Origin: Desertivirga arenae | Lineage (GTDB): Bacteria > Bacteroidota > Bacteroidia > Sphingobacteriales > Sphingobacteriaceae | Assembly: GCF_017355785.1 (NCBI RefSeq) | Contig: NZ_JAFEWE010000010.1 | Span: 168,938 to 232,937 of the forward strand | DNA: 64,000 bases | Direction of reading: 5' to 3' | Translations under genes and position numbers: made by a program | The notes under the pieces: model-generated | What the model was told of the DNA's origin: nothing | What the model saw: the letters and a program-made list of their open reading frames with translations, nothing else | Databases searched by the model: none | Shown here: in pieces, positions 18,980 through 27,467 of the stretch | Numbering within the stretch: the stretch's first letter is position 1 | How the letters are laid out: every line of letters starts with the position of its first letter

Positions 18980-20026
18980 TTAGTTTTCTGATATAGTAAT
19001 TTGCTGGTTTTGAACAGTATATTTTATTGGTGTAGTTTCTTTTATAACCTGGAGCACTTTAGATATATTATCCAAATTCTTGAACGCTCCAGTGTACTTG
19101 TAATTTTTCAAGCCCTCACTTTCAAACTGAATTGTTACATTGTATCTTCTCTCCAGAATTCTTGCTATATCTTCAAATGAATCCTCCTGAAAAATAAGGA
19201 GATCGCTTCTCCAACCATTAAATTCATTCATCGCTCCAGGTTCTATTTGCTCAACTTTAACCGGCTCTACCTCATCATTTACAGAAGCGACTTCGTGCGT
19301 CCCGCTATTTGTAGCTACCTTAGTAATTTTAAGAAGTTGATGTGCATCGAGAAAGACCTTACTATTCTGAGAAGAGTTTTCTGTTATCGGCCCTTCCACT
19401 GAAACCTTTCCCTCGACAACCGCTGTTTCAAAGATCTCTTCATCAGGATATGCTTTAACATTAAATACCGTACCTACATCACGAATCGTAAACTTGTCCG
19501 TCTTGACGAGAAACGGCAAATTTGCATCAGACTTAGCTATGTCAAAATAAGCCTCTCCAACCAGATAAACAGTTCGATTGTCCTTCCCGAAATCTTCTGA
19601 GTACTTGAGTTCTGTTCCTGCGTTTAACCATACCAGGGTTCCATCAGGTAGCTTTAGTTTCCTAGGTGTTCCTTTGGGTACTTTTACTACTTTAAATGAC
19701 ACTTCTGGTGGATTAGAAAAGACCTTATAAAACGCCCCTATAGAAAGAGGAAGTAAAATAATAGCAGCGGCAACCCTTAAAGCTTTATAAAGCCTTTTGA
19801 TTAGAGTTCTCCTGGCTATATTCTTTTCTGCGAAAGAGGCATAAGCTGCATCAACGTCAATAGAGCCTTGGGCTTCAAGACTTTGATGCCAGGCTTCGTA
19901 TAATTGGAAGTAAAGCTCCTGATTTTCAGACGAGCTTTTAATCCACTCCCTGACCTCGGCTGATTCAGTTTCATCAGCCTGTCCGGTAATGTATTTTACA
20001 AGCGTTGTTTTAATATCCTCATTCAT
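18980..20026 (-). CDS. FecR family anti-sigma factor
   Basis: Inner-membrane anti-sigma factor that holds the neighbouring ECF sigma factor inactive until SusC with its STN domain senses substrate. The 348-residue protein has an N-terminal cytoplasmic helical domain, one membrane segment (about residues 80-98, LRVAAAIILLPLSIGAFYKV), the FecR domain (KGTPRKLKLPDGTLVWLNAGTELKY and TDKFTIRDVGTVFNVKAY) and a C-terminal DUF4974 domain (FEDIARILERRYNVTIQFES). I start it at the ATG at 20026; the longer frame uses a TTG ten codons earlier. It lies about 50 bp after the sigma gene and is co-transcribed with it. Confidence 0.93.
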   Translation of the reverse strand: MNEDIKTTLVKYITGQADETESAEVREWIKSSSENQELYFQLYEAWHQSLEAQGSIDVDAAYASFAEKNIARRTLIKRLYKALRVAAAIILLPLSIGAFYKVFSNPPEVSFKVVKVPKGTPRKLKLPDGTLVWLNAGTELKYSEDFGKDNRTVYLVGEAYFDIAKSDANLPFLVKTDKFTIRDVGTVFNVKAYPDEEIFETAVVEGKVSVEGPITENSSQNSKVFLDAHQLLKITKVATNSGTHEVASVNDEVEPVKVEQIEPGAMNEFNGWRSDLLIFQEDSFEDIARILERRYNVTIQFESEGLKNYKYTGAFKNLDNISKVLQVIKETTPIKYTVQNQQITISEN

Positions 20027-20074
20027 AGAACGGACATAAGACAACTCAGAGGACAAATACCCCCAAAAGAATTT

Positions 20075-20680
20075 TTAAAAATGTGTATTTAGTAGAACAG
20101 AAGCTAAAACGAGCAGGTGTTTCAAGCCCTGACGAAGTCGATCAAGCGCAATCGTCATGTGGCGTTCAACAGTTTTTTGTGAGATCTGGAGACTCTCTGC
20201 AATCTCTTTGTTCTTCATATTTTTGAAGCGGCTTAACTTGAAGATATCCCGACACTTCTCAGGAAGTTCTTCAATAGCCTTGTGGATCTGTTCTTTCAAT
20301 TCCCTCTCCTGGGCAGGATTACGGTGAAGGGCGGGAATCTCGGAAAGCATATTATGCCTGGCGAGATAATTTACGTACTCGCTTTCAATCTTTTTATGTT
20401 TCAGATAATTCAGGCAACGGTTCTGTACTGTTCTGTACAGGTAGGCATTAACGGACGTTTTTATGCTTAAGCTATTCCTTTCCTCCCATAAACGGGTAAA
20501 TACTTCCGAGACCATTTCTCTGGAAACATCTTCATCATTTACAAACCGGTTGGCAAAGAATATCAGCCTGGCATAATAGGTTTTGAACAAAGCTTCGAAT
20601 GCCTTTTCGTCACTGGGTATAGTGTGCCCATCCCACCCTACATTATTACCAAATGTATAATCAAACGCACTAATCGACAT
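20075..20680 (-). CDS. RNA polymerase ECF sigma-70 factor
   Basis: Extracytoplasmic-function sigma factor, 201 residues, expected to direct transcription of the adjacent SusC/SusD genes. Sigma region 2 is at about 28-95 (FEALFKTYYARLIFFANRFV, SVNAYLYRTVQNRCLNYLK). Region 4 is at about 130-185 (AIEELPEKCRDIFKLSRF, MKNKEIAESLQISQKTVERH). Together with FecR and the STN-containing SusC it forms the trans-envelope cascade typical of many Bacteroidota loci, often for host glycans or complex side chains. It is the first gene of PUL 1. The ATG at 20680 is supported by a full-length N terminus. Promoter recognition is unknown. Confidence 0.94.
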   Translation of the reverse strand: MSISAFDYTFGNNVGWDGHTIPSDEKAFEALFKTYYARLIFFANRFVNDEDVSREMVSEVFTRLWEERNSLSIKTSVNAYLYRTVQNRCLNYLKHKKIESEYVNYLARHNMLSEIPALHRNPAQERELKEQIHKAIEELPEKCRDIFKLSRFKNMKNKEIAESLQISQKTVERHMTIALDRLRQGLKHLLVLASVLLNTHF

Positions 20681-20749
20681 TTTCCTGGTTCAGTTAATAA
20701 TTGATCTGGTATTTCCGGCCACCCAGCCATGAACTTTGCAACTACAAAT

Positions 20750-20784
20750 GAAAGAGAATTGTTTCAAATAAACAACTCCCTTTC
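20750..20784 (-). terminator. Terminator after the fucose operon A
   Basis: A long imperfect stem (GAAAGAGAATTGTTT paired with AAACAACTCCCTTTC) lies 11 bp downstream of the zinc dehydrogenase stop and is followed by ATTTGT on the minus strand. It separates the sugar-acid operon from the sigma factor gene. Confidence 0.6.
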
Positions 20785-20794
20785 ATAATTCACT

Positions 20795-21808
20795 CTACAA
20801 CTCCACCATAGCTTTAATCACACCGGTAGCAGGGTTCAACCAGCTTTCAAATTCAGCTTTTACCTCGTCAAACTGCACTCGATGAGTAATATATGTTTTA
20901 GGATCTACCAATCCCATCTTCATAGAGGCAATTACGTGCTCGAAATCTTCGCGCGTAGCATTACGGCTACTCATTAAGGTTCCCTCACGTTTGTGAAATT
21001 CAGGATGACTGAAAGAGATCTCCCCTTTTTGTAATCCGATCAGAACGAACCGGGCGCCATGAGCCATATATTGGAAGGCGTTATTTATTGCCCTCTGGTT
21101 TCCGGTAGCATCAATAACTACAGTAGGCATATCACCATTAGTGATCTGTTTCAATTGCTCAGTAATATCAGGATCAAGAGCGTTAACAACATGGTCTACT
21201 TTAAGTCTGTCTTTACAAAACTGTAAGCGGTCATTATTAATATCAAGGGCAATTACTTTTCCGCCGGCAATTCTCGCAAATTCCATTGTTCCCAAACCAA
21301 TGGGACCAGCACCTATTACCAGAACAAATTCTCCTGGCTTAACGTCTGCTCTGCGCACTCCATGAGCTCCGATCGCCAAGGGCTCTACCAACGCAAGTTC
21401 ATCAAAACTTAAACCTTCACCATGCAACAAGGAAGCAGACGGCACCGACAAATATTCAGCCATTCCACCATCCACATGTACTCCACAAACATTGATGCTG
21501 GTACAGCAATTTGGTTTTCCACTCCTGCAGGCAACACAGGTACCGCAGTTGAAATAAGGAATGAAGCTTACTTTTTCACCTGGAGAAAATCCTTCTGCAC
21601 CGTTCGCTTCAACCAATTCACCAGCCAACTCATGACCAAGTATTCTTGGGTAGCTAAAGAATGGTTGTGTTCCTTCAAATGCATGAAGGTCTGTTCCGCA
21701 AATGCCTATACGTTTAATTTTAATTATCGCTCTCCCTTCAACCGATTCCGGTTTTTCTTTTTCTGAATAATCAAACTGACCGGGAGTTGTACACACTAAT
21801 GCTTTCAT
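20795..21808 (-). CDS. Zinc-dependent medium-chain alcohol dehydrogenase (sugar-acid type)
   Basis: Cytoplasmic NAD(P)-dependent zinc dehydrogenase of the MDR superfamily, 337 residues. Visible features are the catalytic-zinc motif GICGTDLHAFEG, the GHELAGELVEA motif, the structural-zinc cysteine cluster (CGTCVACRSGKPNCC, about residues 90-105) and the Rossmann motif VIGAGPIGLGTMEFA (about 167). It resembles sorbitol- and L-galactonate-5-dehydrogenase-type enzymes. As the last gene of the LacI-controlled operon it should act on an intermediate of L-fucose or L-galactose catabolism, for example L-galactonate oxidation if the GH95 enzyme releases L-galactose. That substrate is inference; another role such as handling a side product is possible. 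Confidence 0.85.
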   Translation of the reverse strand: MKALVCTTPGQFDYSEKEKPESVEGRAIIKIKRIGICGTDLHAFEGTQPFFSYPRILGHELAGELVEANGAEGFSPGEKVSFIPYFNCGTCVACRSGKPNCCTSINVCGVHVDGGMAEYLSVPSASLLHGEGLSFDELALVEPLAIGAHGVRRADVKPGEFVLVIGAGPIGLGTMEFARIAGGKVIALDINNDRLQFCKDRLKVDHVVNALDPDITEQLKQITNGDMPTVVIDATGNQRAINNAFQYMAHGARFVLIGLQKGEISFSHPEFHKREGTLMSSRNATREDFEHVIASMKMGLVDPKTYITHRVQFDEVKAEFESWLNPATGVIKAMVEL

Positions 21809-21896
21809 ACTATTAGAAATGAGACTAAAATTTTTGATATGAGATTTAAATATCCGACCTGTTAACCTTGATGCTCCAGGCCTTATACCTTCGTTT

Positions 21897-22724
21897 TTAT
21901 ACTTTATAAAATTTCACGGCATTGTTTCCGAAGAAATTATCCTGTTCACCCTGACTGAACGTGCTGAAATAATCCTCTACTAAACGAAAGACACCAGCAT
22001 AACTTTCCGCCACCAGGCAAACTGGCCAGTCAGACCCGAACATTATTCTGTCTGTACCGAATGACTCAACCACCGCATCAATATAAGGCTTGAAGTCAAC
22101 AGGAGCATGCTTCTTCCAATCTGCCTCTGTTACCATTCCCGAAATCTTACATGATACATTTTCAAATTGAGCAAGAGCTTTAAGATCCCTCTTCCATTCA
22201 TCTATTTTATTATCCCTGATATATGGCTTTGCAATGTGATCCACCACAAATGGCTGGTCAGGGAAAGCGGCCACGAGCTCTTTCGAATAAGTTAATTGGT
22301 CTGGAAAAATCAGGATATCATAAGTGAAATTATACTTATGGAGCAATCCAATACCATTCTTAAAGGCTGATCGGAGCATGAAATCCCGTTGAGGTTCTCC
22401 CTGTAATACATGCCGGAATCCCTTTAACTTCGGAAATTGGGAATAATATTCCAATCTTTCCTGAATATCCTCCGCCTGCAGATCGACCCATCCCACAACA
22501 CCTTTAATGAAGTCATACTGCTCTGCGTTATTCAATTGAAAAGAGTTTTCGACTTCCGACTGGTCTGACTGTACAGCGATGCATCCGTCGAGACCGTTCT
22601 CCTGAAGTAGTGGTAAGAGATCCGGTGGTAGAAAATCTCTCTGGATAGTTTTCATTTCGTCATTTATCCAGCTATCTCTGATAGGATCGAACTTCCAGAA
22701 ATGCTGATGAGAATCTATTTTCAT
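21897..22724 (-). CDS. Amidohydrolase family 2 protein, putative L-fuconolactonase
   Basis: Predicted cytoplasmic lactonase, 275 residues, hydrolysing L-fucono-lactone to L-fuconate. It has the amidohydrolase-2 TIM-barrel signatures: N-terminal HxH (DSHQHFWKF, with H7 and H9), FRHVLQGEP (about 98), VVDHIAKPYI (about 161) and the C-terminal metal-binding aspartate in MFGSDWPV. These match the fuconolactonase/rhamnonolactonase group of COG3618. Only one base separates it from the aldo/keto reductase gene, which would make its substrate. It therefore belongs to a tight operon FucP remnant, aldo/keto reductase, lactonase, zinc dehydrogenase. Substrate assignment rests on family and context. Confidence 0.85.
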   Translation of the reverse strand: MKIDSHQHFWKFDPIRDSWINDEMKTIQRDFLPPDLLPLLQENGLDGCIAVQSDQSEVENSFQLNNAEQYDFIKGVVGWVDLQAEDIQERLEYYSQFPKLKGFRHVLQGEPQRDFMLRSAFKNGIGLLHKYNFTYDILIFPDQLTYSKELVAAFPDQPFVVDHIAKPYIRDNKIDEWKRDLKALAQFENVSCKISGMVTEADWKKHAPVDFKPYIDAVVESFGTDRIMFGSDWPVCLVAESYAGVFRLVEDYFSTFSQGEQDNFFGNNAVKFYKV

Positions 22725-22725
22725 A

Positions 22726-23757
22726 TTACAGGTATCTATATTCTTTTGAGATCAAGCCTTCGTTTTTCATTGCCGTCCAAAAATCAGCAGGAACCTCCTG
22801 ATATGCAAGCTGGACATTCTCTTCTACCCGCTTTGGATTGGTAGTATTTAAGGCGATACTAACTACACCCGGGGCACTAAGCGCAAATTGCACACAAGCA
22901 GCAGCAGGTTTAATTTTGAATTGTTCACATAGCCTGAAAAAATCCTCGCGCCACTTAAAGATCGCACTATTTTCTTCGCTGTCGGGTTTTATTAACTTGT
23001 AATCATAGTACTCCCCGCCTGTAAGAAAACCAGCATGAAATACCGCTGAATTAATAATCTGTACGCCTTTGGCCTTCAAAGTTTCCATAAATTGGAGCAG
23101 GTCTGAAGGGTGTTTTCTGATTGTCATGCTGTTAGCGAACATCACCCAATCCAGATCAATATCATCAGCAATTCGTTGTATAATTGTCCAGGTTTTAGCC
23201 CCCACTCCTATTAAAACTCCGTGCGTTTCTCTAAGTGTTGCCAAGGCTTTATAAGCTTCCAGGACATCAGTATACAGTTCTTCTGCCTCTTCTGCAGATT
23301 TAGCTGTTGCTAAATATTCATCAGGATCGTGAATAGATATAAATTGTGGCGCGTATTTGCCCAGCAATTTATTCCCTTGTTGAAAGCATTCCAGAATCCC
23401 CTCATAACTGATCCTTTGCACGGCATCGAACTTTAGATCTCTCCAAACTCCAGGCTCAAAAGTTGGCTCCTCTGTAGTTAGTTCAGTACGGTACCAACCT
23501 AGTTTATTACTGATCACCACAGATGACGGATCAACCTGTAGTCTATCTAAACATTCAGCAAGCGATTCAAGCGCAAGTCCAGCTCCGTATTTACCGGCAG
23601 AATCGAAAACAACTGGTGTGGGCGAATATTTCACACAGTTAGATACGATTTCTTCTTTAATTTCAATAGGTAGAGCTGTGTAGAGATTACCCAGAGCGCT
23701 GGTTCCAAAAATAACTTTAGGCAGTTTAATATTTTGCTTAGCTGTTGCTTGTGACAT
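22726..23757 (-). CDS. Aldo/keto reductase, putative L-fucose (aldose) 1-dehydrogenase
   Basis: NAD(P)-dependent oxidoreductase of the aldo/keto reductase superfamily, 343 residues. It is related to D-threo-aldose/L-fucose 1-dehydrogenases, which oxidise L-fucose to its lactone. The catalytic tetrad is intact: D52, Y57, K85 and H143 (FDSAGKYG, ISNKLGW, ISIHDPDEY). It is followed after 1 bp by the lactonase and preceded after 6 bp by a FucP remnant, so co-transcription is near certain. This makes it the best candidate for the first step of fucose oxidation in this cluster, especially because the SDR in operon B lacks its catalytic lysine. Alternative family members oxidise pyridoxal or other aldoses. 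Confidence 0.87.
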   Translation of the reverse strand: MSQATAKQNIKLPKVIFGTSALGNLYTALPIEIKEEIVSNCVKYSPTPVVFDSAGKYGAGLALESLAECLDRLQVDPSSVVISNKLGWYRTELTTEEPTFEPGVWRDLKFDAVQRISYEGILECFQQGNKLLGKYAPQFISIHDPDEYLATAKSAEEAEELYTDVLEAYKALATLRETHGVLIGVGAKTWTIIQRIADDIDLDWVMFANSMTIRKHPSDLLQFMETLKAKGVQIINSAVFHAGFLTGGEYYDYKLIKPDSEENSAIFKWREDFFRLCEQFKIKPAAACVQFALSAPGVVSIALNTTNPKRVEENVQLAYQEVPADFWTAMKNEGLISKEYRYL

Positions 23758-23763
23758 ATGTTC

Positions 23764-24153
23764 TTATTGAGCAGTGGAAAAATTAATATTCTTAGCGGGT
23801 AGATTTTTTAGAGCAAATAGGATCATTATGATAACGATTGCAAAAAGTAAAAGGCTATAATCCCCTGTAGCTGCAGCCGGATAAAAGAGGAAAGCTCCGG
23901 CAGCAAACAACAAGAGACCTAATATCATCCACTGCTTGTAGTTATATTTGTGCATAAATCTACTGGCAGGAACGGCAAGAAGGAAATAACCTAAACAAAT
24001 TGCACATTCAATTGATGCAAACGAATTGTCTGTTAATTGGCAAGTCTCCTTTGAATAATATAGGATAGCAGGATTAAGACTTGATGTAAAACACCAGAGA
24101 AAAAACAAAGAAGTAATAAGAGCCAATGCTAACTGCTGTTTATTTTGTTCCAT
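23764..24153 (-). pseudogene. fucP: Truncated FucP-type fucose:proton symporter remnant
   Basis: A 129-residue membrane protein aligning with the first three or four helices of FucP-type MFS permeases (SLFFLWCF, LGYFLLAVPASRFMHKYNYKQW, LLLFAAGAFLFYPAA). It then jumps to a short hydrophobic C-terminal helix and stop. Family members have 12 helices and about 430 residues, so roughly two thirds is missing in frame. The conserved FucP segment NLND reads NLNP here, so the proton-coupling aspartate known from E. coli FucP is absent, and the region holding its partner glutamate is deleted. Downstream genes start 6 bp later without remnants. It is probably non-functional, although an intact short membrane protein cannot be excluded. 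ATG at 24153 preferred over GTG at 24156. Confidence 0.7.
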
Positions 24154-24184
24154 CACAAAGTTCGTTTACAACTGGTTGCGACTG

Positions 24185-24215
24185 CAAATGTAAAGCTTGG
24201 AAATCGATTTCCAAA
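24185..24215 (-). promoter_or_regulatory. Promoter of fucose operon A
   Basis: On the minus strand TACATTTG (24185-24192) is the -7 box and TTTG (24212-24215) the -33 box, with 19-bp spacing. The perfect LacI-type operator lies between the two boxes, so bound repressor would block polymerase directly. Confidence 0.75.
24197..24214. promoter_or_regulatory. LacI-family operator, perfect palindrome
   Basis: TTGGAAATCGATTTCCAA is an 18-bp perfect palindrome with the central CG typical of LacI-family sites. It sits between the -33 and -7 boxes of the divergent operon and 120 bp upstream of the LacI start. Confidence 0.8.
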
Positions 24216-24264
24216 GGAATTAAAAGAGCTTTTCCTTAGTTTAACTTTTCTTCATATCCTTATT

Positions 24265-24280
24265 ACAAAATCGATTTCCA
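24265..24280. promoter_or_regulatory. Second, imperfect LacI-type operator
   Basis: ACAAAATCGATTTCCA keeps the core AAATCGATTTCCA of the perfect operator, and its centre is 67 bp away from it. It is upstream of the lacI promoter and could mediate autoregulation or DNA looping. Confidence 0.6.
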
Positions 24281-24315
24281 TTTTTATATGAAATTTACTT
24301 TATCCAGAAATCTTA

Positions 24316-24323
24316 TACTTTTG
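24316..24323 (+). promoter_or_regulatory. -7 box of the lacI-type regulator
   Basis: TACTTTTG matches TAnnTTTG and ends 10 bp before the ATG, implying a very short or leaderless-like 5' end. A TTTA lies about 19 bp upstream in place of TTTG. Confidence 0.5.
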
Positions 24324-24333
24324 CCCCAAGCGC

Positions 24334-25356
24334 ATGATTAATAAAAGAATAACTATTTACGATCTTTCAAAAGAACTGGGAATCTCTGTTTCGTATATAT
24401 CGAAAGCACTGAATAACCAGCCAGGAGTGAGCGAGCGGGTAAGGGCTTTAGTGCTGCAAAAGGCAGAGGAATTGAATTATAAGCATAATACTCATGCCGC
24501 TAACCTTCGTCGCGGGTCCTCCCGCACATTGGGTGTAATTGTACCCCATATAAATCAAGGGTTTTTCTCAGATACTATTTCTGGGATTGAAAGAGCTTGT
24601 GCGGAGAATAATCATAGTCTGATCATTTGTCAATCTCATGATAACTTTAGTAAAGAAAAAACTGCCATTGAAACACTCATTCATCAGAATGTTGATTGTA
24701 TCCTACTTTCAGCATCTATTGAAACTTCAAATGCTGTTTCATTAGAACAAATTCTGAAACATAATATTCATTTGATCCAGTTTGACAGATGCATAGAGAT
24801 GATCGATAGCCACAAGGTAGAGAACGACAACCAGGAAGCGGCATACAAGGCAGTGAAAAGTTTGATTGAAGAAGGATACAAGAAAATTGCATTTATTGGT
24901 GGCCCATCTCATCTTAACATATATAGACAACGTAAAGAAGGATTTCTTAAAGCGATTAAGGAAGCGAGTCTTCCTATCCCATATAATTTTATAGTTGAAG
25001 AAACACTTGAAAAGCAATTGGCCTTTGAAATAGCGACAGAGTTACTTTCTCTGAATGATGCCCCAGATGCCTTTTTCACCATATCAGACATTCAAGCATT
25101 AGGGGTAAAACAAGCGATTGAAAAAGCAGGATTACGTGTTTCTAATGATATAGGCCTTTTTGGTTTTGCGAATGAACCTTTTACTGAACTTATTGAGCCC
25201 CCAATTTCGTCTATAGATCAAAAGGGTGAAGAATTGGGGTATCAGGCAGCCAAGGTATATTTTGATGAGCTATTGAAGAAAACGGACAAGAAAGAACAGT
25301 CAAAGAAAATAATAGCGTGTGAGTTAAAAATCAGAAAGAGCTCGAAACGTGATTAG
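24334..25356 (+). CDS. LacI family transcriptional regulator
   Basis: Sugar-responsive DNA-binding repressor, 340 residues. The N-terminal helix-turn-helix and hinge are clear (ITIYDLSKELGISVSYISKALNN, residues 6-28, and the hinge helix in THAANLRRGSSRTLGVIVP). The periplasmic-binding-protein-like effector domain spans about 65-335. It is divergent from the fucose operon A, and two operator palindromes lie in the 180-bp intergenic region, so it likely represses that operon and itself. The effector is probably L-fucose, a fuconate intermediate or a phosphorylated sugar; the sequence does not decide. It converges with the response-regulator gene downstream. Confidence 0.94.
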   Translation: MINKRITIYDLSKELGISVSYISKALNNQPGVSERVRALVLQKAEELNYKHNTHAANLRRGSSRTLGVIVPHINQGFFSDTISGIERACAENNHSLIICQSHDNFSKEKTAIETLIHQNVDCILLSASIETSNAVSLEQILKHNIHLIQFDRCIEMIDSHKVENDNQEAAYKAVKSLIEEGYKKIAFIGGPSHLNIYRQRKEGFLKAIKEASLPIPYNFIVEETLEKQLAFEIATELLSLNDAPDAFFTISDIQALGVKQAIEKAGLRVSNDIGLFGFANEPFTELIEPPISSIDQKGEELGYQAAKVYFDELLKKTDKKEQSKKIIACELKIRKSSKRD

Positions 25357-25392
25357 AAAAAACCCAACTGTCCATTTTACCGGAAAGGGGGT

Positions 25393-25782
25393 TTAAGACG
25401 CTCTGATCAAGGGAACAACTTTGGCTAATAAAAATTCATTCACGATACCAAATAGATTCTCGATCTCAAATGGCTTCTCTATAATGGCATCAGCCTGATA
25501 ACTATTAACAGCCAGGTTAATTGAGGGATCTGCTGAAATGATAATGATGGGAATATGGCTTGTATAAATATTATTTTTAAGTCGTTTACAGATCTCAAGT
25601 CCGTTATCCTTACCGAGGTTAATATCAAGAATTAAAAGGTCCGGTTTAAACTCCACAATATACTTGATTATCTTACTGCGAGATGGTATTCCTTTAACTT
25701 CATATCCTTCAGACTTAAGAATAAAAGAAATACAATCTAAAATATCCTGATCATCATCAACTGCAAGTATTCTTTTAGGCAT
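25393..25782 (-). CDS. Stand-alone response regulator receiver (CheY-like)
   Basis: Single receiver domain of 129 residues with no output domain. It has the acidic pocket (AVDDDQD, residues 7-13), the phospho-acceptor aspartate in LLILDINLG (about 53), a serine switch residue (IIISADPS) and the conserved lysine in IIEKPF. I start it at the ATG at 25782, as the longer frame uses a TTG. No histidine kinase lies nearby; partners must be elsewhere. Such isolated receivers act in phosphorelays or by protein-protein contact. The gap upstream (25783-25937) is AT-rich with no clear signal. Confidence 0.9.
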   Translation of the reverse strand: MPKRILAVDDDQDILDCISFILKSEGYEVKGIPSRSKIIKYIVEFKPDLLILDINLGKDNGLEICKRLKNNIYTSHIPIIIISADPSINLAVNSYQADAIIEKPFEIENLFGIVNEFLLAKVVPLIRAS

Positions 25783-25937
25783 AGTGTAAAACAATTAGGC
25801 TCTGATATAAATGGTTAGGCTGTTGCTATAATTAAAGTAGGCAATGCAGCTCTAATATACCATTAAAAATCAATCAATTTATGGTTTAAATTAGAATGTT
25901 CAAAAATTGTAACTTAAAAAATAAATCTTAGAGCTTC

Positions 25938-27254
25938 CTAATACTCGAAAGGATAAGTCTCTGGAATTTTGTGCCCATCTATACGTATATGCAAGGGATT
26001 CAACGCCTTGGTCTCGTCGATGTAGATAAATGCATCGTAACGTCTGTTTAAAATAGTTGGTACGTAATTACCATAACGTTCATGATCAGGATTATAAACA
26101 ACCCCAATAGCCCTATGTGCTACCATTTTACTAAACAGTTCATTTCTGTTATTCTTATCAAATATTAAAAGCTGGTTTTCTAGAAACTCTCGATGAAGCA
26201 GATCTTCAATACTACCAGGTCTTGCATCGGGAACTATCATTTTTCGCATCGGAGCTCCCCAACTGTCACCAGCGATAACAGTTCCATGATATGATCCAAA
26301 CCCAACAAGAACAGTGTCATCTTCGCCCTTCTGTTCTCTTAATAGTTGTCCCACATTGATGTCTCCAGTTTGCACCATATCTGTATAGCGGGCGTCTCCG
26401 ATATGGGTATTATGCTCCCAAACTATAGCTTTCGCTCCAGTGCCATGGAATTGGATAAGCCTGTTTAGGGTTTCCACCATATGGGTGTCCCTTAAGTTCC
26501 ATGTATTAACATCAAACCCTGTCATATTTCGATAATACATTTCAGCGTTTACTGCCACTTCAGCATTCTGCCGCGCATTTAATGCAGCCTCGGGATCCTG
26601 GCTATAGTTCGAAGCCTTTCTTCTAACCTCTGAAAGCAGATTTATCACGTGCTCCTGGCAACTATCATCCATAAACTTTTGTGCCCGGGCATAGCGATGC
26701 TCATCTTCCTGATAAGGTTCAAAACAACGAATTGCATCCGCTGCATATTCTGCCGCCTTAGGATCGTTCAGTGAAAGATAATCCATTAAAACATCCATCG
26801 ACTCCCATAAACTGTAAACATCCAGCCCATAAAAGCCTACCTTCTTATCGACAGGTTGACTTAGGTTATACTCCTTCAACCAATTGATTAGAGAAACTAT
26901 TTCCCAATTAGCCCACATCCATGTTGGCCACCGATCAAATTCTTCTAAAAGTTCATGGGCTGTTTTATCCTGGTGTTCGTAGCCTTTTACATAACGGTTA
27001 AGCTTATAACAGTCGGGCCAGTCGCCTTCTACCGCGATAAAATTGAAACCTTTTTCTTTGATTAGTCTTTTGCTGATCGCGGTCCTCCAGGTATAGTATT
27101 CATGCGTTCCATGCGTCGCCTCGCCAAGTAGGACATAATGTGCTTCGCCAACCCTTTCTAATAAGGGACCAAGATCTTTTGAACTTTCAAGCTTAAAAGT
27201 ATTTTTCCTGTCTAGCTTTAGCGCTCGGGAACTTGCATAAGATTTAGCCGCCAT
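25938..27254 (-). CDS. Erythromycin esterase family protein
   Basis: A 438-residue cytoplasmic protein of the erythromycin-esterase/EreA-like superfamily. Conserved motifs include LGEATHGTHEYYTWR (about 41-55), the EGDWPDCYKLNRYV block, a glutamate/histidine pair in EHNTHIGDARYTDM (about 279) and GSYHGTVIAG. True EreA enzymes open the macrolide lactone ring. Many chromosomal homologues such as the succinoglycan-biosynthesis-type proteins have no demonstrated drug activity, so resistance should not be assumed. The gene has no obvious link to the sugar operons on either side. Length is normal and the ATG start fits. Confidence 0.85.
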   Translation of the reverse strand: MAAKSYASSRALKLDRKNTFKLESSKDLGPLLERVGEAHYVLLGEATHGTHEYYTWRTAISKRLIKEKGFNFIAVEGDWPDCYKLNRYVKGYEHQDKTAHELLEEFDRWPTWMWANWEIVSLINWLKEYNLSQPVDKKVGFYGLDVYSLWESMDVLMDYLSLNDPKAAEYAADAIRCFEPYQEDEHRYARAQKFMDDSCQEHVINLLSEVRRKASNYSQDPEAALNARQNAEVAVNAEMYYRNMTGFDVNTWNLRDTHMVETLNRLIQFHGTGAKAIVWEHNTHIGDARYTDMVQTGDINVGQLLREQKGEDDTVLVGFGSYHGTVIAGDSWGAPMRKMIVPDARPGSIEDLLHREFLENQLLIFDKNNRNELFSKMVAHRAIGVVYNPDHERYGNYVPTILNRRYDAFIYIDETKALNPLHIRIDGHKIPETYPFEY

Positions 27255-27405
27255 TTTCCTATCCTCTTAATTATCTACCTATTAAAAACTTGTCGTTTTG
27301 ACCAATTCAGGGCACTCTAAATTTAACCTCTTATTACTCTGTTTGTTTATGTTTTATAGTGATTAAGAAAGAGCTATTGGAAAAGGAAACGGCAGCAAAG
27401 AGTTG

Positions 27406-27435
27406 TAAAGGCCTGGAAAAAGTTCAAGGCCTTTA
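27406..27435 (-). terminator. Hairpin after fucose operon B
   Basis: TAAAGGCC (27406-27413) pairs with GGCCTTTA (27428-27435) around a short loop, about 30 bp downstream of the SDR stop. The T-run is weak, but position and symmetry fit a bidirectional terminator. Confidence 0.6.
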
Positions 27436-27467
27436 ATTTATGTATTAGAAAAGGATTTGGGAAAGAA

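Noticed and set aside
25360..25394. AAACCC/GGGTTT hairpin between lacI and the response regulator
   Set aside because: The stem is short, the loop long, and one arm overlaps the response-regulator stop codon, so support as a terminator is weak.
25938..27254. Calling the erythromycin-esterase homologue a resistance gene
   Set aside because: Family membership alone does not show macrolide hydrolysis, and the context gives no sign of a mobile resistance element.
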